56,266 nucleotides of DNA from Deltaproteobacteria bacterium (lineage in GTDB: Bacteria; Desulfobacterota; Binatia; UTPRO1), in the NCBI GenBank assembly GCA_016200545.1, contig JACQEO010000073.1, forward strand, positions 1 to 56,266. Direction: 5' to 3'. Under the pieces are notes generated by a model that searched no databases, was not told the DNA's origin, and was given only the letters and a program-made list of their open reading frames with translations. Both the position numbers and the translations under genes were made by a program. Shown here in pieces: positions 18,818 through 28,068 of this stretch. Within the stretch, counting starts at the first letter, position 1. Every line of letters begins with the position of its first letter.

Positions 18818-20365
18818 ATGGCATCCGACAATCACTACGACGTCATCATCATCGGCAGCGGCGCCGGCGGCGGCACACTCGCCTACCGCCTGGCGTCCTC
18901 GGGAAAGCGCATCCTCCTCCTCGAACGCGGCACGTACGTGCCCCGCGAGAAGGAGAACTGGGACTCGCACGCCGTCGTGGTCGAGAACCGCTACCACATC
19001 AAGGAGCCGTGGCTCGACAAGCACGGCAAGGAGTTCCACGCCGGCACGCACTACTACGTCGGCGGCAATACCAAGTTCTACGGCGCGGCGCTCATCCGCC
19101 TGCGACAGAAGGACTTCGGCGAGGTCCGGCATCACGGCGGCGTCTCGCCGGCATGGCCGATCGCCTACGACGAGCTCGAGCCCTACTACACCGCGGCGGA
19201 GCACCTCTATCAGGTGCACGGCACGCACGGCGTCGACCCCACCGAGCCGCCGGCGAGCGCGCCGTACCTCTACCCGCCGCTCAGCCACGAGCCGCGCATC
19301 CAGCAGCTCGTCGACGATCTCACGCGCCTCGGCCATCGCCCGTTCCCGATGCCCGTCGGCGTCATGCGCGACGAGAAGAATCCGCAGAAGAGCCGCTGCA
19401 TCCGCTGCGACACCTGCGACGGCTTTCCGTGCCTCGTGCAGGCCAAGGCGGACGCGCAGGTGATCTGCGTCGACCCGGCGCTCGAGCACCCGAACGTGAC
19501 GCTGCTAACCGACGCCTACGTGGAGCGGCTCGTCACCAGCGCATCGGGGCGCGAGGTGAGCGAGGTGCGCGTCGTCCGCGACGGCGCGCGCGAGTCGTAC
19601 TCCGCCAACGTCGTCGTCGTCTCCTGCGGCGCGATCAACTCGGCGGCGCTGCTGCTGCGCTCGGCGAGCGACCGCCATCCGACGGGGCTCGCCAACAGCT
19701 CGGGCGTCGTCGGACGGCACTACATGTGCCACCTCAACTCACTGCTGCTCGCGATCTCGCGCGACGAGAACCCGACGCGCTTTCAGAAGACGTGGGGCCT
19801 GAACGACTTCTACTACGCGTCGCCCGAATGGGACTACCCGATGGGCCACATGTCGATGATCGGCAAGACGGACGCGAGCATCCTGCGCGCCGGCGCGCCG
19901 CGCCTCGCGCCCGGTTGGACGCTCGAGAAGATGGCCGAGCACACGCTCTCCTTCTGGCTCACTTCCGAGGACCTCCCCGATCCCGAGAACCGCGTGACGC
20001 TCGATCGCGAGGGCCGCATCACGCTCTCCTACACGCCGAACAACGAGACCGGCCACCAGCGCCTGATCGCCAAGCTGAAGAGCATGCTGAAGGAGATCGG
20101 CTGCCACGATCACCTGATCCCCCTGAACGCCTACGTCCCGGCGCGCATTCCGCTCGCCGGCGTGGCGCACCAGAACGGCACCGTACGCTTCGGCAACGAT
20201 CCGAAAACGTCGGCGCTCGATCCGCACTGCAAAGCGCACGACGTCGACAACCTGTACGTCGTCGACGCCAGCTTCTTTCCGTCGAGCTGCGCCGTGAACC
20301 CGGCGCTGACGATCATGGCGAACGCGCTCCGCGTCGGCGACCACCTGCGCGCGCGCCTCGGGTGA
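18818..20365 (+). CDS. GMC family FAD-dependent oxidoreductase
   Basis: 515 residues. The N-terminal FAD site is YDVIIIGSGAGGGTLAYRLA; the substrate domain carries the FAD-contacting YYVGGNTKFYGAAL and a Cys cluster (SRCIRCDTCDGFPCLVQAK) common in GMC relatives of sugar and alcohol dehydrogenases. The C-terminal NLYVVDASFFPSSCAVNPAL is the GMC signature with the active-site Asn. No export signal is obvious, so it is cytoplasmic or carried with a partner. GGAG precedes the ATG 11 bp after the aquaporin gene. It should oxidise a primary alcohol, sugar or sterol-like compound; the lactonase next door favours a sugar. Confidence 0.9.
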   Translation: MASDNHYDVIIIGSGAGGGTLAYRLASSGKRILLLERGTYVPREKENWDSHAVVVENRYHIKEPWLDKHGKEFHAGTHYYVGGNTKFYGAALIRLRQKDFGEVRHHGGVSPAWPIAYDELEPYYTAAEHLYQVHGTHGVDPTEPPASAPYLYPPLSHEPRIQQLVDDLTRLGHRPFPMPVGVMRDEKNPQKSRCIRCDTCDGFPCLVQAKADAQVICVDPALEHPNVTLLTDAYVERLVTSASGREVSEVRVVRDGARESYSANVVVVSCGAINSAALLLRSASDRHPTGLANSSGVVGRHYMCHLNSLLLAISRDENPTRFQKTWGLNDFYYASPEWDYPMGHMSMIGKTDASILRAGAPRLAPGWTLEKMAEHTLSFWLTSEDLPDPENRVTLDREGRITLSYTPNNETGHQRLIAKLKSMLKEIGCHDHLIPLNAYVPARIPLAGVAHQNGTVRFGNDPKTSALDPHCKAHDVDNLYVVDASFFPSSCAVNPALTIMANALRVGDHLRARLG

Positions 20366-20388
20366 GGGCGCGCGTGCGATTGTCGGTG

Positions 20389-21456
20389 ATGGCGGACCCG
20401 CGGCCGCGCACGCGCGGCGTCACCCTCGCGCTCGGCGTCCTCGCCGCGCTCGGCGTCCTGGCGCTCGGCGCCGGCGCGTGCGCACCCATCACGCACGCGG
20501 TCGACCGGCCGGAGTCGGTGCGGGTCAGCGCCGTCACGGTTGTCAGCATGACCGTCGCCGACGTCGCGCGCTCGACGGCCTTCTTCCGCCACGTGCTCGG
20601 ATTCGAGAAGGTCGGCGACGTCGCGGTGTCGGGGCCCGAGTACGATCGCCTGTGGGGCGTCGCCGGCGTGCGGGTGCGCGTCGTCCGCCTGCGTCTCGGC
20701 GACGAGGACCTCGAGATCACCCAGTATCTCGCACCGAAGGGGCGCCCCTTCCCGGCCGACTCGCGCAGCAACGATCGCTGGTTCCAACACGTCGCGATCG
20801 TCGTGAGCGACATGGATGCCGCCTACACGCGGGTGCGCCCGCACGTCCGCGCCGTCTCGCGCGCGCCGCAAGTGCTTCCGAAGTCGAACACCGCCGCGGC
20901 CGGCATCGCCGCCTTCTATTTCCGCGATCCCGACGGGCACACGCTCGAGCTGATCCACTTTCCACCCGGCAAGGGCGATCCACGCTGGCAGGAGACCGGC
21001 GGACGGCTCTTCCTCGGTCTCGATCATACGGCGATCGGCGTCCGTAGCACCGCGGCGAGCCTCGCGTTCTATCGCGATCTGCTCGGCCTGCGCGTCGCCG
21101 GCGAGAGCCTGAACGTCGGTATCGAGCAAGAGCGGCTCACGGGCGTTCCCGGCGCCAAGGTTCGGATCACGGGTCTACGTGCGCCCGGCGCTGGGCCCGG
21201 CGTCGAGTTCCTCGAGTACGAGGCGCCACGTGACGGCCGTGCGATGCCGTCCGAGCCGCGAGCCAACGACCTCGTGCACTGGCAGGCCACCGTGACCGTC
21301 CCTGATCTCGCAGGAGCGGCGGGGGTTCTACGCCAGGCGGGCTACGGCGTCGTATCGAGCGAGGTCGTCACCCTGCCCCGTCCGACGCTCGGCTTCGTGC
21401 GTGCCGTGTTGGTGCGCGATCCCGACGGCCACGTGCTGCAACTCGTCGAGCCCTGA
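20389..21456 (+). CDS. Exported protein with two VOC (glyoxalase/dioxygenase-like) domains
   Basis: 355 residues. The N-terminus is a signal peptide or lipoprotein signal (LGVLALGAGACAPITHA). Two VOC domains follow, one at about 48-190 (VSMTVADVARSTAFFRHVLG ... FRDPDGHTLELIHF) and one at 210-350 (HTAIGVRSTAASLAFYRDLL ... VRDPDGHVLQLVEP). Each ends in the family's DPDGH-x-LEL signature, whose Glu is a usual metal ligand; the second has Q there. A VOC protein sent outside the cytoplasm is uncommon. A GTG at 20362 overlapping the GMC stop is an alternative start. Last gene of the oxidation operon; the substrate is unknown. Confidence 0.8.
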   Translation: MADPRPRTRGVTLALGVLAALGVLALGAGACAPITHAVDRPESVRVSAVTVVSMTVADVARSTAFFRHVLGFEKVGDVAVSGPEYDRLWGVAGVRVRVVRLRLGDEDLEITQYLAPKGRPFPADSRSNDRWFQHVAIVVSDMDAAYTRVRPHVRAVSRAPQVLPKSNTAAAGIAAFYFRDPDGHTLELIHFPPGKGDPRWQETGGRLFLGLDHTAIGVRSTAASLAFYRDLLGLRVAGESLNVGIEQERLTGVPGAKVRITGLRAPGAGPGVEFLEYEAPRDGRAMPSEPRANDLVHWQATVTVPDLAGAAGVLRQAGYGVVSSEVVTLPRPTLGFVRAVLVRDPDGHVLQLVEP

Positions 21457-21575
21457 CGCCGGATCTCGCCGCCAACTCATCACACGCGTGTCCGGAGGCC
21501 GTTCTCCTGCAGGTGTTGCCCCCATACGGAAACACGAGCTTCGCGCTCACACCCGAAAGCGCCCAGCTAAGGAGA

Positions 21576-22502
21576 TCAGTGTGTGACCTGCAACAACTCC
21601 AATCTCTCGCCGGTGACCAAGTCGAGGACCAGCACGTTTCCCGTTCCCGCAGCGTAGAACTTGTGCTCGCGGGCGCTCGGGTCCAGCGCTTCCGTTTCCT
21701 CGGTCTCCAGACAATGATCGAACGAGCCTGCGGCTACGGTGGCCGATTCGTTTAGACTGATGACTTACGCCAAGTCCTCGGCATTGTCGAGATCGAACTC
21801 CTGGCGGTAGAAGTCGCCGACGGCGGGATGGGCCCTCATCACGATCCCCGGCGCGGCGCCGTCGACGCCACCCTGGAAAGAGCCACCCAGACTGACGACT
21901 AGGCCGCCGGCGAGCTCTTCCGAGTTCTCGCCGAAGTACCAGACGTTGCCGTCCGTGTCCTGTGCAAACCAATCGAGGGTCTGCTCCTCGGGTTCGCCGT
22001 TGATCTTCACCGTGTCCAGGACCTCGACGCAGGTGACCCCGTCGATCACCTTTGTACTGTGGGTTACGAAGATCTCGTTATGCTCAAGCCCTTGCGCGGT
22101 TTGGCCTTCGTAGATGAAGGTCGTACCGGGGGTCAGCGTCATGAACGGATTGTCGATCGTCGCGACGAAATTCGCGGGATCAATCACCGGGCTGTAGGGG
22201 TCTCGCCCCAGCCGAGTGCACGCCGCTTTCCGGAAATCGCGCGCGTCCGAACATGACTGCAGCGCGTCCTTCAGATCACTCGCGGCTTGCTGAACGCAGG
22301 CCTTGCGCGCCGCCGGATCGGGCACGTTGTCACACTTGCCCGACGCGAGGGACTTGTCGCTGTGCGCGCCCGACTTGCAAGAGTCGAAGGCATGCAACGT
22401 CGTCGCCTTGCACGCATCGGGATTCGATTTGGCGGCGGCCCTGGTGGCCAAACAGACGACGAGGATTCCGCCCACGATGGAAATTCGGCAAAGTTTCAGC
22501 AT
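21576..22502 (-). pseudogene. Secreted protein gene interrupted by one in-frame TAA
   Basis: The first 245 codons encode a signal peptide (GGILVVCLATRAAA), a Cys-rich segment, and a domain starting NPFMTLTPGTTFIYEG, typical of a family of secreted hypothetical proteins. A TAA at 21765-21767 then stops translation after EFDLDNAEDLA. The same frame continues without interruption for 62 codons (VISLNESATVAAGSFDHCLE ... EHKFYAAGTGNVLVLDLVTG) to a TGA. That is the expected C-terminal part of the domain, so the intact product would have been about 308 residues. A single base change, such as GAA to TAA, explains the break. The function of the family is unknown. Confidence 0.8.
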
Positions 22503-22521
22503 GGCATTTCTCCTTACTGCG

Positions 22522-22535
22522 GTCTCGATCGAGAC
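22522..22535. promoter_or_regulatory. 14-bp perfect palindrome upstream of the interrupted secreted-protein gene
   Basis: GTCTCGATCGAGAC is self-complementary and, allowing one mismatch pair, extends to 20 bp (22519-22538). It begins 20 bp upstream of the minus-strand start codon, a normal place for an operator or 5'-leader hairpin. The cognate regulator is unknown. Confidence 0.35.
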
Positions 22536-22852
22536 TGCGTGCAGCACGTACCGCGCCAAGTGCGGGTCCAAACCGGGTGAGCAGGCACCAGAAATCCTGC
22601 CCCCTGGAGGGTAGTATCCCTGCATGATCTTGCGGGGTTCCGGTTCCCTCGACTGTCCCCGGCCGGACGGGGGATTCCCGAAGGCGCGGTGACGTTCCGG
22701 CGGTCAGCGAGAGAGTTGGGCGGTCCATAGCGAAAGCCTCCTCTCGTGCGTTCGCTCGGTGGGTAGGGTGAAGGGGTCTACGCGCAGAACTGCGTCGGTG
22801 CCTGAGATGCGGATGCGGGCACGCTCGCGATCGGGGTTCGTCGTCGAGTGGG

Positions 22853-22880
22853 TTGAGATCCGACGATTGATCGGATAAAT
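22853..22880 (+). promoter_or_regulatory. Candidate promoter of the toxin-antitoxin pair
   Basis: TTGAGA (22853-22858) and an AT-rich ATAAAT (22875-22880) are separated by 16 bp. The second element ends 9 bp before the antitoxin ATG, so transcription would begin at or next to the start codon. With no Shine-Dalgarno sequence, a leaderless mRNA is likely. The hexamers match the consensus only partly. Confidence 0.4.
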
Positions 22881-22889
22881 AATCATACT

Positions 22890-23144
22890 ATGGAAGCGAA
22901 GGCCAAGATCTCTGTGACCGTCGACAGGACCCTCCTCGATGCAGCCGAGAGGCTGGGCGGCTCAATGAGTCGCAGCCGGATCTTCGAGGAGGCACTCGCC
23001 ACATGGGTCCATCGCAAGGGACGCGCGGAGCTCGATCGCGCCATCGAGCACTACTACCGCACGCGGAGTATCGCGGAGCGGGAGGAGGACGAGGGGTGGG
23101 CGTCGCTCGCTGACGAGACCGTCCGTAGCAGGTGGGACGATTGA
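22890..23144 (+). CDS. Ribbon-helix-helix antitoxin
   Basis: 84 residues. The N-terminal KISVTVDRTLLDAAERLGGS is a ribbon-helix-helix (CopG/MetJ-type) DNA-binding fold: a short beta strand followed by helices ending at ALATWVHRK. The acidic, flexible C-terminus (EREEDEGWASLADET) is the part that usually wraps and blocks the toxin. Its reading frame overlaps the start of the PemK-like toxin gene, the classical antitoxin-first arrangement. By family, it should bind its own promoter alone and with the toxin. Confidence 0.85.
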   Translation: MEAKAKISVTVDRTLLDAAERLGGSMSRSRIFEEALATWVHRKGRAELDRAIEHYYRTRSIAEREEDEGWASLADETVRSRWDD

Positions 23145-23497
23145 GCTCGGCCGCAACCTACCCGCGTCGGGGCCACGTCTACTGGGTGAACATTCCCGAT
23201 GAACCGGAGCAGAAGCGGCGCCCGGCGCTCGTCGTGTCCCCGGACTCTCGCAACCGCCTCGCCAGTGACGTGATCGTCGTTCCGATCTCGAGCGTGCGGC
23301 ACGATGCGCCCACGCACGTCCGGCTCAGAGCCCGTGAGGGCGGACTCCCGCGGCCGTCGATGGTGAAGTGCGAGCAACTCACGACACTGCGTCGCGACCG
23401 TCTCGCACCGCAGCCGCTGGGTGCTAGCCTCGCCGGTGCTCGCATGGTCGACGTGGAAAAGGCGATCTTGCGCGCGATCGGCGTCGCCGTCGCGTAA
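23132..23497 (+). CDS. PemK/MazF family endoribonuclease toxin
   Basis: 121 residues from the GTG start; a TTG nine bases later, overlapping the antitoxin stop, is the alternative. RRGHVYWVNIPDEPEQKRRP followed by ALVVSPDSRNRLASDVIVVP is the MazF/PemK core with the catalytic Arg region, and the beta-barrel continues to RPSMVKCEQLTTLRRDRL, a highly conserved segment. The protein should cleave mRNA at short sequence motifs when freed from the upstream antitoxin. The overlap with the antitoxin gene makes toxin synthesis depend on antitoxin translation. Confidence 0.88.
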   Translation: MGRLSSAATYPRRGHVYWVNIPDEPEQKRRPALVVSPDSRNRLASDVIVVPISSVRHDAPTHVRLRAREGGLPRPSMVKCEQLTTLRRDRLAPQPLGASLAGARMVDVEKAILRAIGVAVA

Positions 23498-23632
23498 CCG
23501 CCCACATTGCCCCGACGCGCTGCTGGCGTTCCAAGTCGGGTCGTCGCGGATTGGAGACGGTGACCGGGGCGATATCGGGGAGGGCTGTAACTCCTCGATC
23601 CCTGACGGCATCGAAGGGGCAAGGAGAGTCCG

Positions 23633-24451
23633 ATGCCAAAGTCCATCCCTTCACGCGTCCTCGACGGTCAGCGCGCCCTCGTCACCGGCGCCAACAGCGG
23701 CATCGGCGCCGAGGTTGCGAAAGCGCTCGCGGCGGCGGGCGCCAAGGTCGGCGTCAACTACGTGACCGCCAAGGAGCAAGCCGAGCAGGTCGTCGCCGAG
23801 ATCGCCGCCGCGGGCGGCGAGGCGATCGCGCTCTTCGCCGACGTCAGCAAGGAAGATCAGGTGCAGGCGATGTTCCGCGAGATGCTCGCCGCCTTCGGCA
23901 CCATCGACGTCCTGGTGAACAACGCCGGCCTGCAGCGTGACTCCGCGTTTCACGAGATGACGCTCGCGCAGTGGCAGTTCGTCCTCGACGTCAACTTGAC
24001 GGGGCAGTTCCTTTGCTCCCGCGAGGCGATCCGCGAGTTCCTGCGGCGCGGCATGGTGCCCGACGTCTCGTGCACCCTCGGCAAGATCATCTGCATGTCG
24101 TCGGTGCACGAGATCATTCCCTGGGGCGGCCACGCGAACTACGCCGCGTCGAAGGGCGGCGTCGGCATGCTCATGCGCACGTTGGCGCAAGAGTACGGCC
24201 CGCATCACATCCGAGTGAACAGCATCAACCCGGGTGCGATCAAGACGCCGATCAATCGCAGCGCGTGGGAGACACCGGAGGCGGAGCGGAGTCTTCTCAC
24301 GCTGATCCCGTACGGCCGCGTCGGCGTCGTCGCCGACATCGGGAAGGCGGCGGTGTGGCTCGCCTCGGATGATTCGGACTACGTCACCGGGCACACGCTC
24401 TACGTCGACGGCGGCATGACTCTCTACCCCGGGTTCAGCACCAATGGCTGA
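23633..24451 (+). CDS. Short-chain dehydrogenase/reductase (glucose 1-dehydrogenase-like)
   Basis: 272 residues. The NAD(P) site [20 protein letters not shown], the NNAG motif, the catalytic Ser in [10 protein letters not shown] and YAASKGG (Tyr-x3-Lys) are all present; the C-terminal [19 protein letters not shown] is the classical SDR ending. The overall pattern, including IPWGGHANY, is closest to glucose 1-dehydrogenases. AAGGAG lies before the ATG. Its stop overlaps the GH63 start by 8 bp, so a glucosidase that frees glucose and a dehydrogenase that oxidises it are translationally coupled. Confidence 0.9.
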   Translation: MPKSIPSRVLDGQRALVTGANSGIGAEVAKALAAAGAKVGVNYVTAKEQAEQVVAEIAAAGGEAIALFADVSKEDQVQAMFREMLAAFGTIDVLVNNAGLQRDSAFHEMTLAQWQFVLDVNLTGQFLCSREAIREFLRRGMVPDVSCTLGKIICMSSVHEIIPWGGHANYAASKGGVGMLMRTLAQEYGPHHIRVNSINPGAIKTPINRSAWETPEAERSLLTLIPYGRVGVVADIGKAAVWLASDDSDYVTGHTLYVDGGMTLYPGFSTNG

Positions 24452-27233
24452 GAGAGCGACGAGCGCCGAGCACCAGCGCCTGCGCGACGACGGCAAGGCG
24501 TGGCGCACGTGGGGTCCTTACGTCAGCGAGCGCGCCTGGGGCACGGTGCGCGAGGACTACAGCCCCGGCGGCACCGCCTGGGACTACCTGCCGCACGACG
24601 TCGCGCGCTCGCGCGCCTATCGCTGGAGCGAGGACGGCATCGCCGGCATCTGCGACGATCAGCAGCGACTCTGCCTCGCACTCGCGCTATGGAACGGCAA
24701 GGACCCGATCCTGAAGGAGCGCCTGTTCGGCTTGACCGGCCCCGAGGGCAATCACGGCGAGGACGTGAAGGAGTGCTACTTCTACCTCGACGCGACGCCG
24801 ACGCACTCCTACATGAAGATGCTCTACAAGTATCCGCAGGCGGCGTTCCCGTACGCGGATCTCGTCGCGACCAACCGTCGGCGCGGCAAGCACGAGCCCG
24901 AGTACGAGCTCCTCGATACCGGGGTCTTCGCCGGCGACCGTTACTTCGACGTGTTCGTCGAGTACGCGAAGGCCTCGCCCGACGAGATCGTCGCCCGCGT
25001 CACCGCCGTGAACCGCGGTCCGGAAGCGGCGGAGCTGCACCTGCTGCCGACGCTGTGGTTTCGCAACACCTGGTCGTGGGGCGGTGCGGCGGCGAAGCCG
25101 GCGCTCCGTGACGCCGGCGCCCGGGCCCCGCGCAGCATCACCAGCGAGCACACCGAGCTCGGAGCGTTCATCTTGCAGTGCGGCGACGCCGAGGTGCGCG
25201 ATCAGGCGGCGGTACGCCGCGTGAACGTGGCACCGTCGCTGCTCTTCACCGAGAACGAGACCAACAGCGCGCGACTCTTCGGCGCGGCGAATGCGTCGCC
25301 GTTCGTGAAGGACGGCATCGACGCGGCCGTCGTCCACGGACGCGACGACGCGGTGAACCCGGCCGCGGTCGGCACCAAGGGCGCGGCGCACTATCGCGTC
25401 GACGTTCCCGCGGGCGGCAGCGTCACTGTCGACCTCGTCCTCGGCCCGACGCCGTCACCGGCAGCCGCTCGCATGGTCAGCGCAACGCCAGCCCTGGACC
25501 TCGCCGCGGCGCCGCGCATCCTCGCCCTCCGCCATGCGGAGGCGTCGGACTTCTACGCCGCCGTGCAACCACCGACGCTCAGCGACGACGAGCGCGCCGT
25601 CCAGCGCCAGGCGTTCGCCGGGATGCTGTGGTCGAAGCAATTCTACCACTACGACGTCGACGTCTGGCTGAAGGGCGACCCCGGACAGCCGTCGCCGCCG
25701 CGTGACCGCGCGGGCGGCCGCAACCACGAATGGCGCCACCTCAACAACTACGACATCATCTCGATGCCGGACAAATGGGAGTATCCGTGGTTCGCCGCCT
25801 GGGACCTCGCCTTCCATTGCATCCCGCTCGCGCTCGTCGACCCGACGTTCGCCAAGGAGCAGCTGCTTCTCCTCGGACGCGAGTGGTACCAGCACCCGAA
25901 CGGACAGATCCCGGCGTACGAGTGGGCGTTCGGCGACGTCAACCCGCCGGTGCTCGCGTGGGCGGCATGGCGCGTCTATCAGATCGACCGCAAGCAGAAC
26001 GGCAGCGGTGACCTCGGCTTCCTCGAGCGCGTCTACCACAAGATGATGTTGAACTTCACGTGGTGGATCAATCGCAAGGACGCCGAAGGGAAGAACGTCT
26101 TCCAAGGCGGCTTCCTCGGTCTCGACAACATCGGCGTCTTCGATCGCAGCGCGCCGCTCCCGACCGGCGGCTACCTCGAGCAGAGCGACGGGACGAGCTG
26201 GATGGGCATGTTCTGCCTGAACATGTTGACGATCGCGCTCGAGCTGGCGCGCCACAATCCGGCGTACGAGGACATCGCGACCAAGTTCTTCGAGCACTTC
26301 CTCTACATCGCCGCCGCCATGAACGACCTCGGCGGCGAGGGCGTCTCGTTGTGGAACGAGGAGGACGAGTTCTTCTACGACGTCCTGCACACCGGACCCG
26401 GGCAGCACGTGCCGCTCAAGATCCACTCGATCGTCGGCCTCATCCCGCTCTTCGCCGTCACCACGATCGACCCCGACGTGCTCGACGCGCTGCCGGACTT
26501 CAAGGCGCGCCTCGAGTGGTTCCTCGAGCACCGGCCGGAGCTCGCAGCGCTGGTCTCGCGCTGGCACGAGCCCGGCAGCGGTGACCGCCGCCTGCTCGCC
26601 GTCGTGCGCAGACATCGCATGAAGTGCGTGCTGCGACAGATGCTCGACGAGCAGGAGTACCTATCACCGTACGGGGTGCGCGCGCTGTCGCGCCGCCACG
26701 CCACCGAGCCCTTCGTCTTCGACGCCGGCAACGGCGCGCGTTACACCGTCGGCTACGAGCCCGCCGAGTCGCAAAGCGGCCTCTTCGGCGGCAACTCCAA
26801 TTGGCGCGGCCCGATCTGGTTTCCGGTGAACTATCTTCTCATCGAGTCGCTGCAAGTCTTTCACTACTACTACGGCGACGACTTCAAGGTGGAGTGCCCC
26901 ACCGGCTCGGGCGAGTATCGCACGTTACGCGAGGTGGCCGATGAGCTGTCGCGACGGCTCATCCGCATCTTCACCCGCGACGGTGAGGGCCGCCGCGCGG
27001 TCTTCGGCGGTCAGCATCTGCTGCAGCGCGACCCGCATTGGCGCGACTACCTCCTCTTCCACGAGTACTTCCACGGCGACGACGGCGCCGGCATCGGCGC
27101 CAGCCATCAGACGGGATGGACGGGGCTGGTCGCAAAGCTGATTCAGCAACAGGGCGAGGCGATCGCAACCCGAGCTCAGCCGTGCTCGAGCGCTCGCCGG
27201 ACGGCGGCGGTCGCGCCGTCGGCGATGTCCTGA
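24444..27233 (+). CDS. GH63-like alpha-glucosidase
   Basis: 929 residues, no signal peptide, so probably cytoplasmic. The N-terminal part ([20 protein letters not shown]) and the (alpha/alpha)6 barrel with [39 protein letters not shown] and [20 protein letters not shown] are typical of bacterial GH63-family glucosidases related to the processing mannosylglycerate/glucosylglycerate hydrolases. The acidic residues in AAWD and the C-terminal catalytic region are retained. Substrate could be a glucosylated compatible solute or a short alpha-glucan. Its 3' end overlaps the convergent TetR gene by 58 bp. Confidence 0.9.
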   Translation: MAERATSAEHQRLRDDGKAWRTWGPYVSERAWGTVREDYSPGGTAWDYLPHDVARSRAYRWSEDGIAGICDDQQRLCLALALWNGKDPILKERLFGLTGPEGNHGEDVKECYFYLDATPTHSYMKMLYKYPQAAFPYADLVATNRRRGKHEPEYELLDTGVFAGDRYFDVFVEYAKASPDEIVARVTAVNRGPEAAELHLLPTLWFRNTWSWGGAAAKPALRDAGARAPRSITSEHTELGAFILQCGDAEVRDQAAVRRVNVAPSLLFTENETNSARLFGAANASPFVKDGIDAAVVHGRDDAVNPAAVGTKGAAHYRVDVPAGGSVTVDLVLGPTPSPAAARMVSATPALDLAAAPRILALRHAEASDFYAAVQPPTLSDDERAVQRQAFAGMLWSKQFYHYDVDVWLKGDPGQPSPPRDRAGGRNHEWRHLNNYDIISMPDKWEYPWFAAWDLAFHCIPLALVDPTFAKEQLLLLGREWYQHPNGQIPAYEWAFGDVNPPVLAWAAWRVYQIDRKQNGSGDLGFLERVYHKMMLNFTWWINRKDAEGKNVFQGGFLGLDNIGVFDRSAPLPTGGYLEQSDGTSWMGMFCLNMLTIALELARHNPAYEDIATKFFEHFLYIAAAMNDLGGEGVSLWNEEDEFFYDVLHTGPGQHVPLKIHSIVGLIPLFAVTTIDPDVLDALPDFKARLEWFLEHRPELAALVSRWHEPGSGDRRLLAVVRRHRMKCVLRQMLDEQEYLSPYGVRALSRRHATEPFVFDAGNGARYTVGYEPAESQSGLFGGNSNWRGPIWFPVNYLLIESLQVFHYYYGDDFKVECPTGSGEYRTLREVADELSRRLIRIFTRDGEGRRAVFGGQHLLQRDPHWRDYLLFHEYFHGDDGAGIGASHQTGWTGLVAKLIQQQGEAIATRAQPCSSARRTAAVAPSAMS

Positions 27234-27757
27234 AGCAAGCGGCGATCCAGCCCCGCGCGCCCGAGCACGCGAATGGCGACCGCAGCGGCGAACACCAGTG
27301 CCGCGAGCGGGTCGAGGTCGACCGACGTCCCCACGTCGTCTTGCGCCTCGCGCAGGCGATCGCGGACGAAGCGACGCATCGCCCGCAGCCCGCTCTGCAG
27401 CTGGCGTCGCGTCGGAGCGGAGAGGGACGAGGACTCGGGAATCGTGTTGAGGATCAAGCACCCGCGTCGCTCCGGATCACTCGCCGTCAAACGCACGACG
27501 GTGTCGAGCACGTCCTGGACGCCCGCGAGCCCCCGGACGCCGTTGGAGATCGCGGCGCGGAGTTGCGCGACGTAGCGCTCCACGGCGACCCGGAACATGT
27601 CCTCCTTGCTCCCGAAGGCCGCGTACAGGCTTCCCGGCAGGAGTCCCGTCGCCGCCGTGAGGTCGGGGATCGACGTGCGCGCGAAGCCGCGCAGCCAGAA
27701 GGCGTTCAGGAGCCCTTCGCTCACCTCTTCGAGCTCGAATTCGCGCGGGCGGACCAT
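27176..27757 (-). CDS. TetR family transcriptional regulator
   Basis: 193 residues. The helix-turn-helix is [48 protein letters not shown], very close to the TetR consensus and to the C-terminal domain type TetR_C with [10 protein letters not shown]. It is the third gene of the NTF2-like/ABM operon (8 bp after ABM), so the repressor controls its own synthesis. A 22-bp near-perfect inverted repeat upstream of the first gene is the likely operator. The inducer is unknown, but enzymes of this operon suggest a quinone-like or reactive compound. Confidence 0.9.
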   Translation of the reverse strand: MVRPREFELEEVSEGLLNAFWLRGFARTSIPDLTAATGLLPGSLYAAFGSKEDMFRVAVERYVAQLRAAISNGVRGLAGVQDVLDTVVRLTASDPERRGCLILNTIPESSSLSAPTRRQLQSGLRAMRRFVRDRLREAQDDVGTSVDLDPLAALVFAAAVAIRVLGRAGLDRRLLQDIADGATAAVRRALEHG

Positions 27758-27765
27758 CCTGCCTG

Positions 27766-28068
27766 CTAGCCGAGCGCGACCTCGCGGGCGACCTCGTAGG
27801 CTTTGATGTCGAGCGACTTCGGCTCGAGCGCGGCGATGGCACGCTGGAACGTCGCCATGTGCGGGCTCGCCATGTGCGCTCGGATCGCCTCCAGCGACTC
27901 CCACCGTTCCGTCACGCGAATCAGGGTGGGATCGCTGATGTCGACGGAGAACGCATACGTCAGGCAGCCGACCTCGTGGCGCGTCGCCTGCTCCATGGTC
28001 TGAACGGCGGCGCGGACTTTGTCGGCAGCGCCGGCTTCGGTTACGACCTCGACGTTGACGACGATCAT
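27766..28068 (-). CDS. Antibiotic-biosynthesis monooxygenase (ABM) domain protein, YgiN-like
   Basis: 100 residues forming a single dimeric alpha/beta-barrel domain: MIVVNVEVVTEAGAADKVRA, CLTYAFSVDISDPTLIRVTE, RWESLEAIRAHMASPHMATF. This is the ABM fold, whose small members such as YgiN oxidise quinols or polyketide phenols without cofactor. Its ATG overlaps the stop of the NTF2-like gene (ATGA), and TetR follows 8 bp later. A role in dealing with a quinone or phenol is inferred. Confidence 0.85.
   Translation of the reverse strand: MIVVNVEVVTEAGAADKVRAAVQTMEQATRHEVGCLTYAFSVDISDPTLIRVTERWESLEAIRAHMASPHMATFQRAIAALEPKSLDIKAYEVAREVALG

Larger units (their letters stand above)
22503..22889. other. 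387-bp intergenic region with palindrome and promoter-like elements
   Basis: No convincing gene is visible between the interrupted secreted-protein gene and the toxin-antitoxin pair. The short open frames present are Arg/Pro-rich and lack ribosome-binding sites. The region contains a 14-bp palindrome near its left end and an AT-rich promoter-like stretch at its right end. The middle (about 22600-22840) has no feature I recognise. Confidence 0.5.

Noticed and set aside
22590..22860. Remnant of a mobile element between the secreted-protein gene and the toxin-antitoxin pair
   Set aside because: No terminal inverted repeats, target duplications or transposase-like frame could be found by eye.
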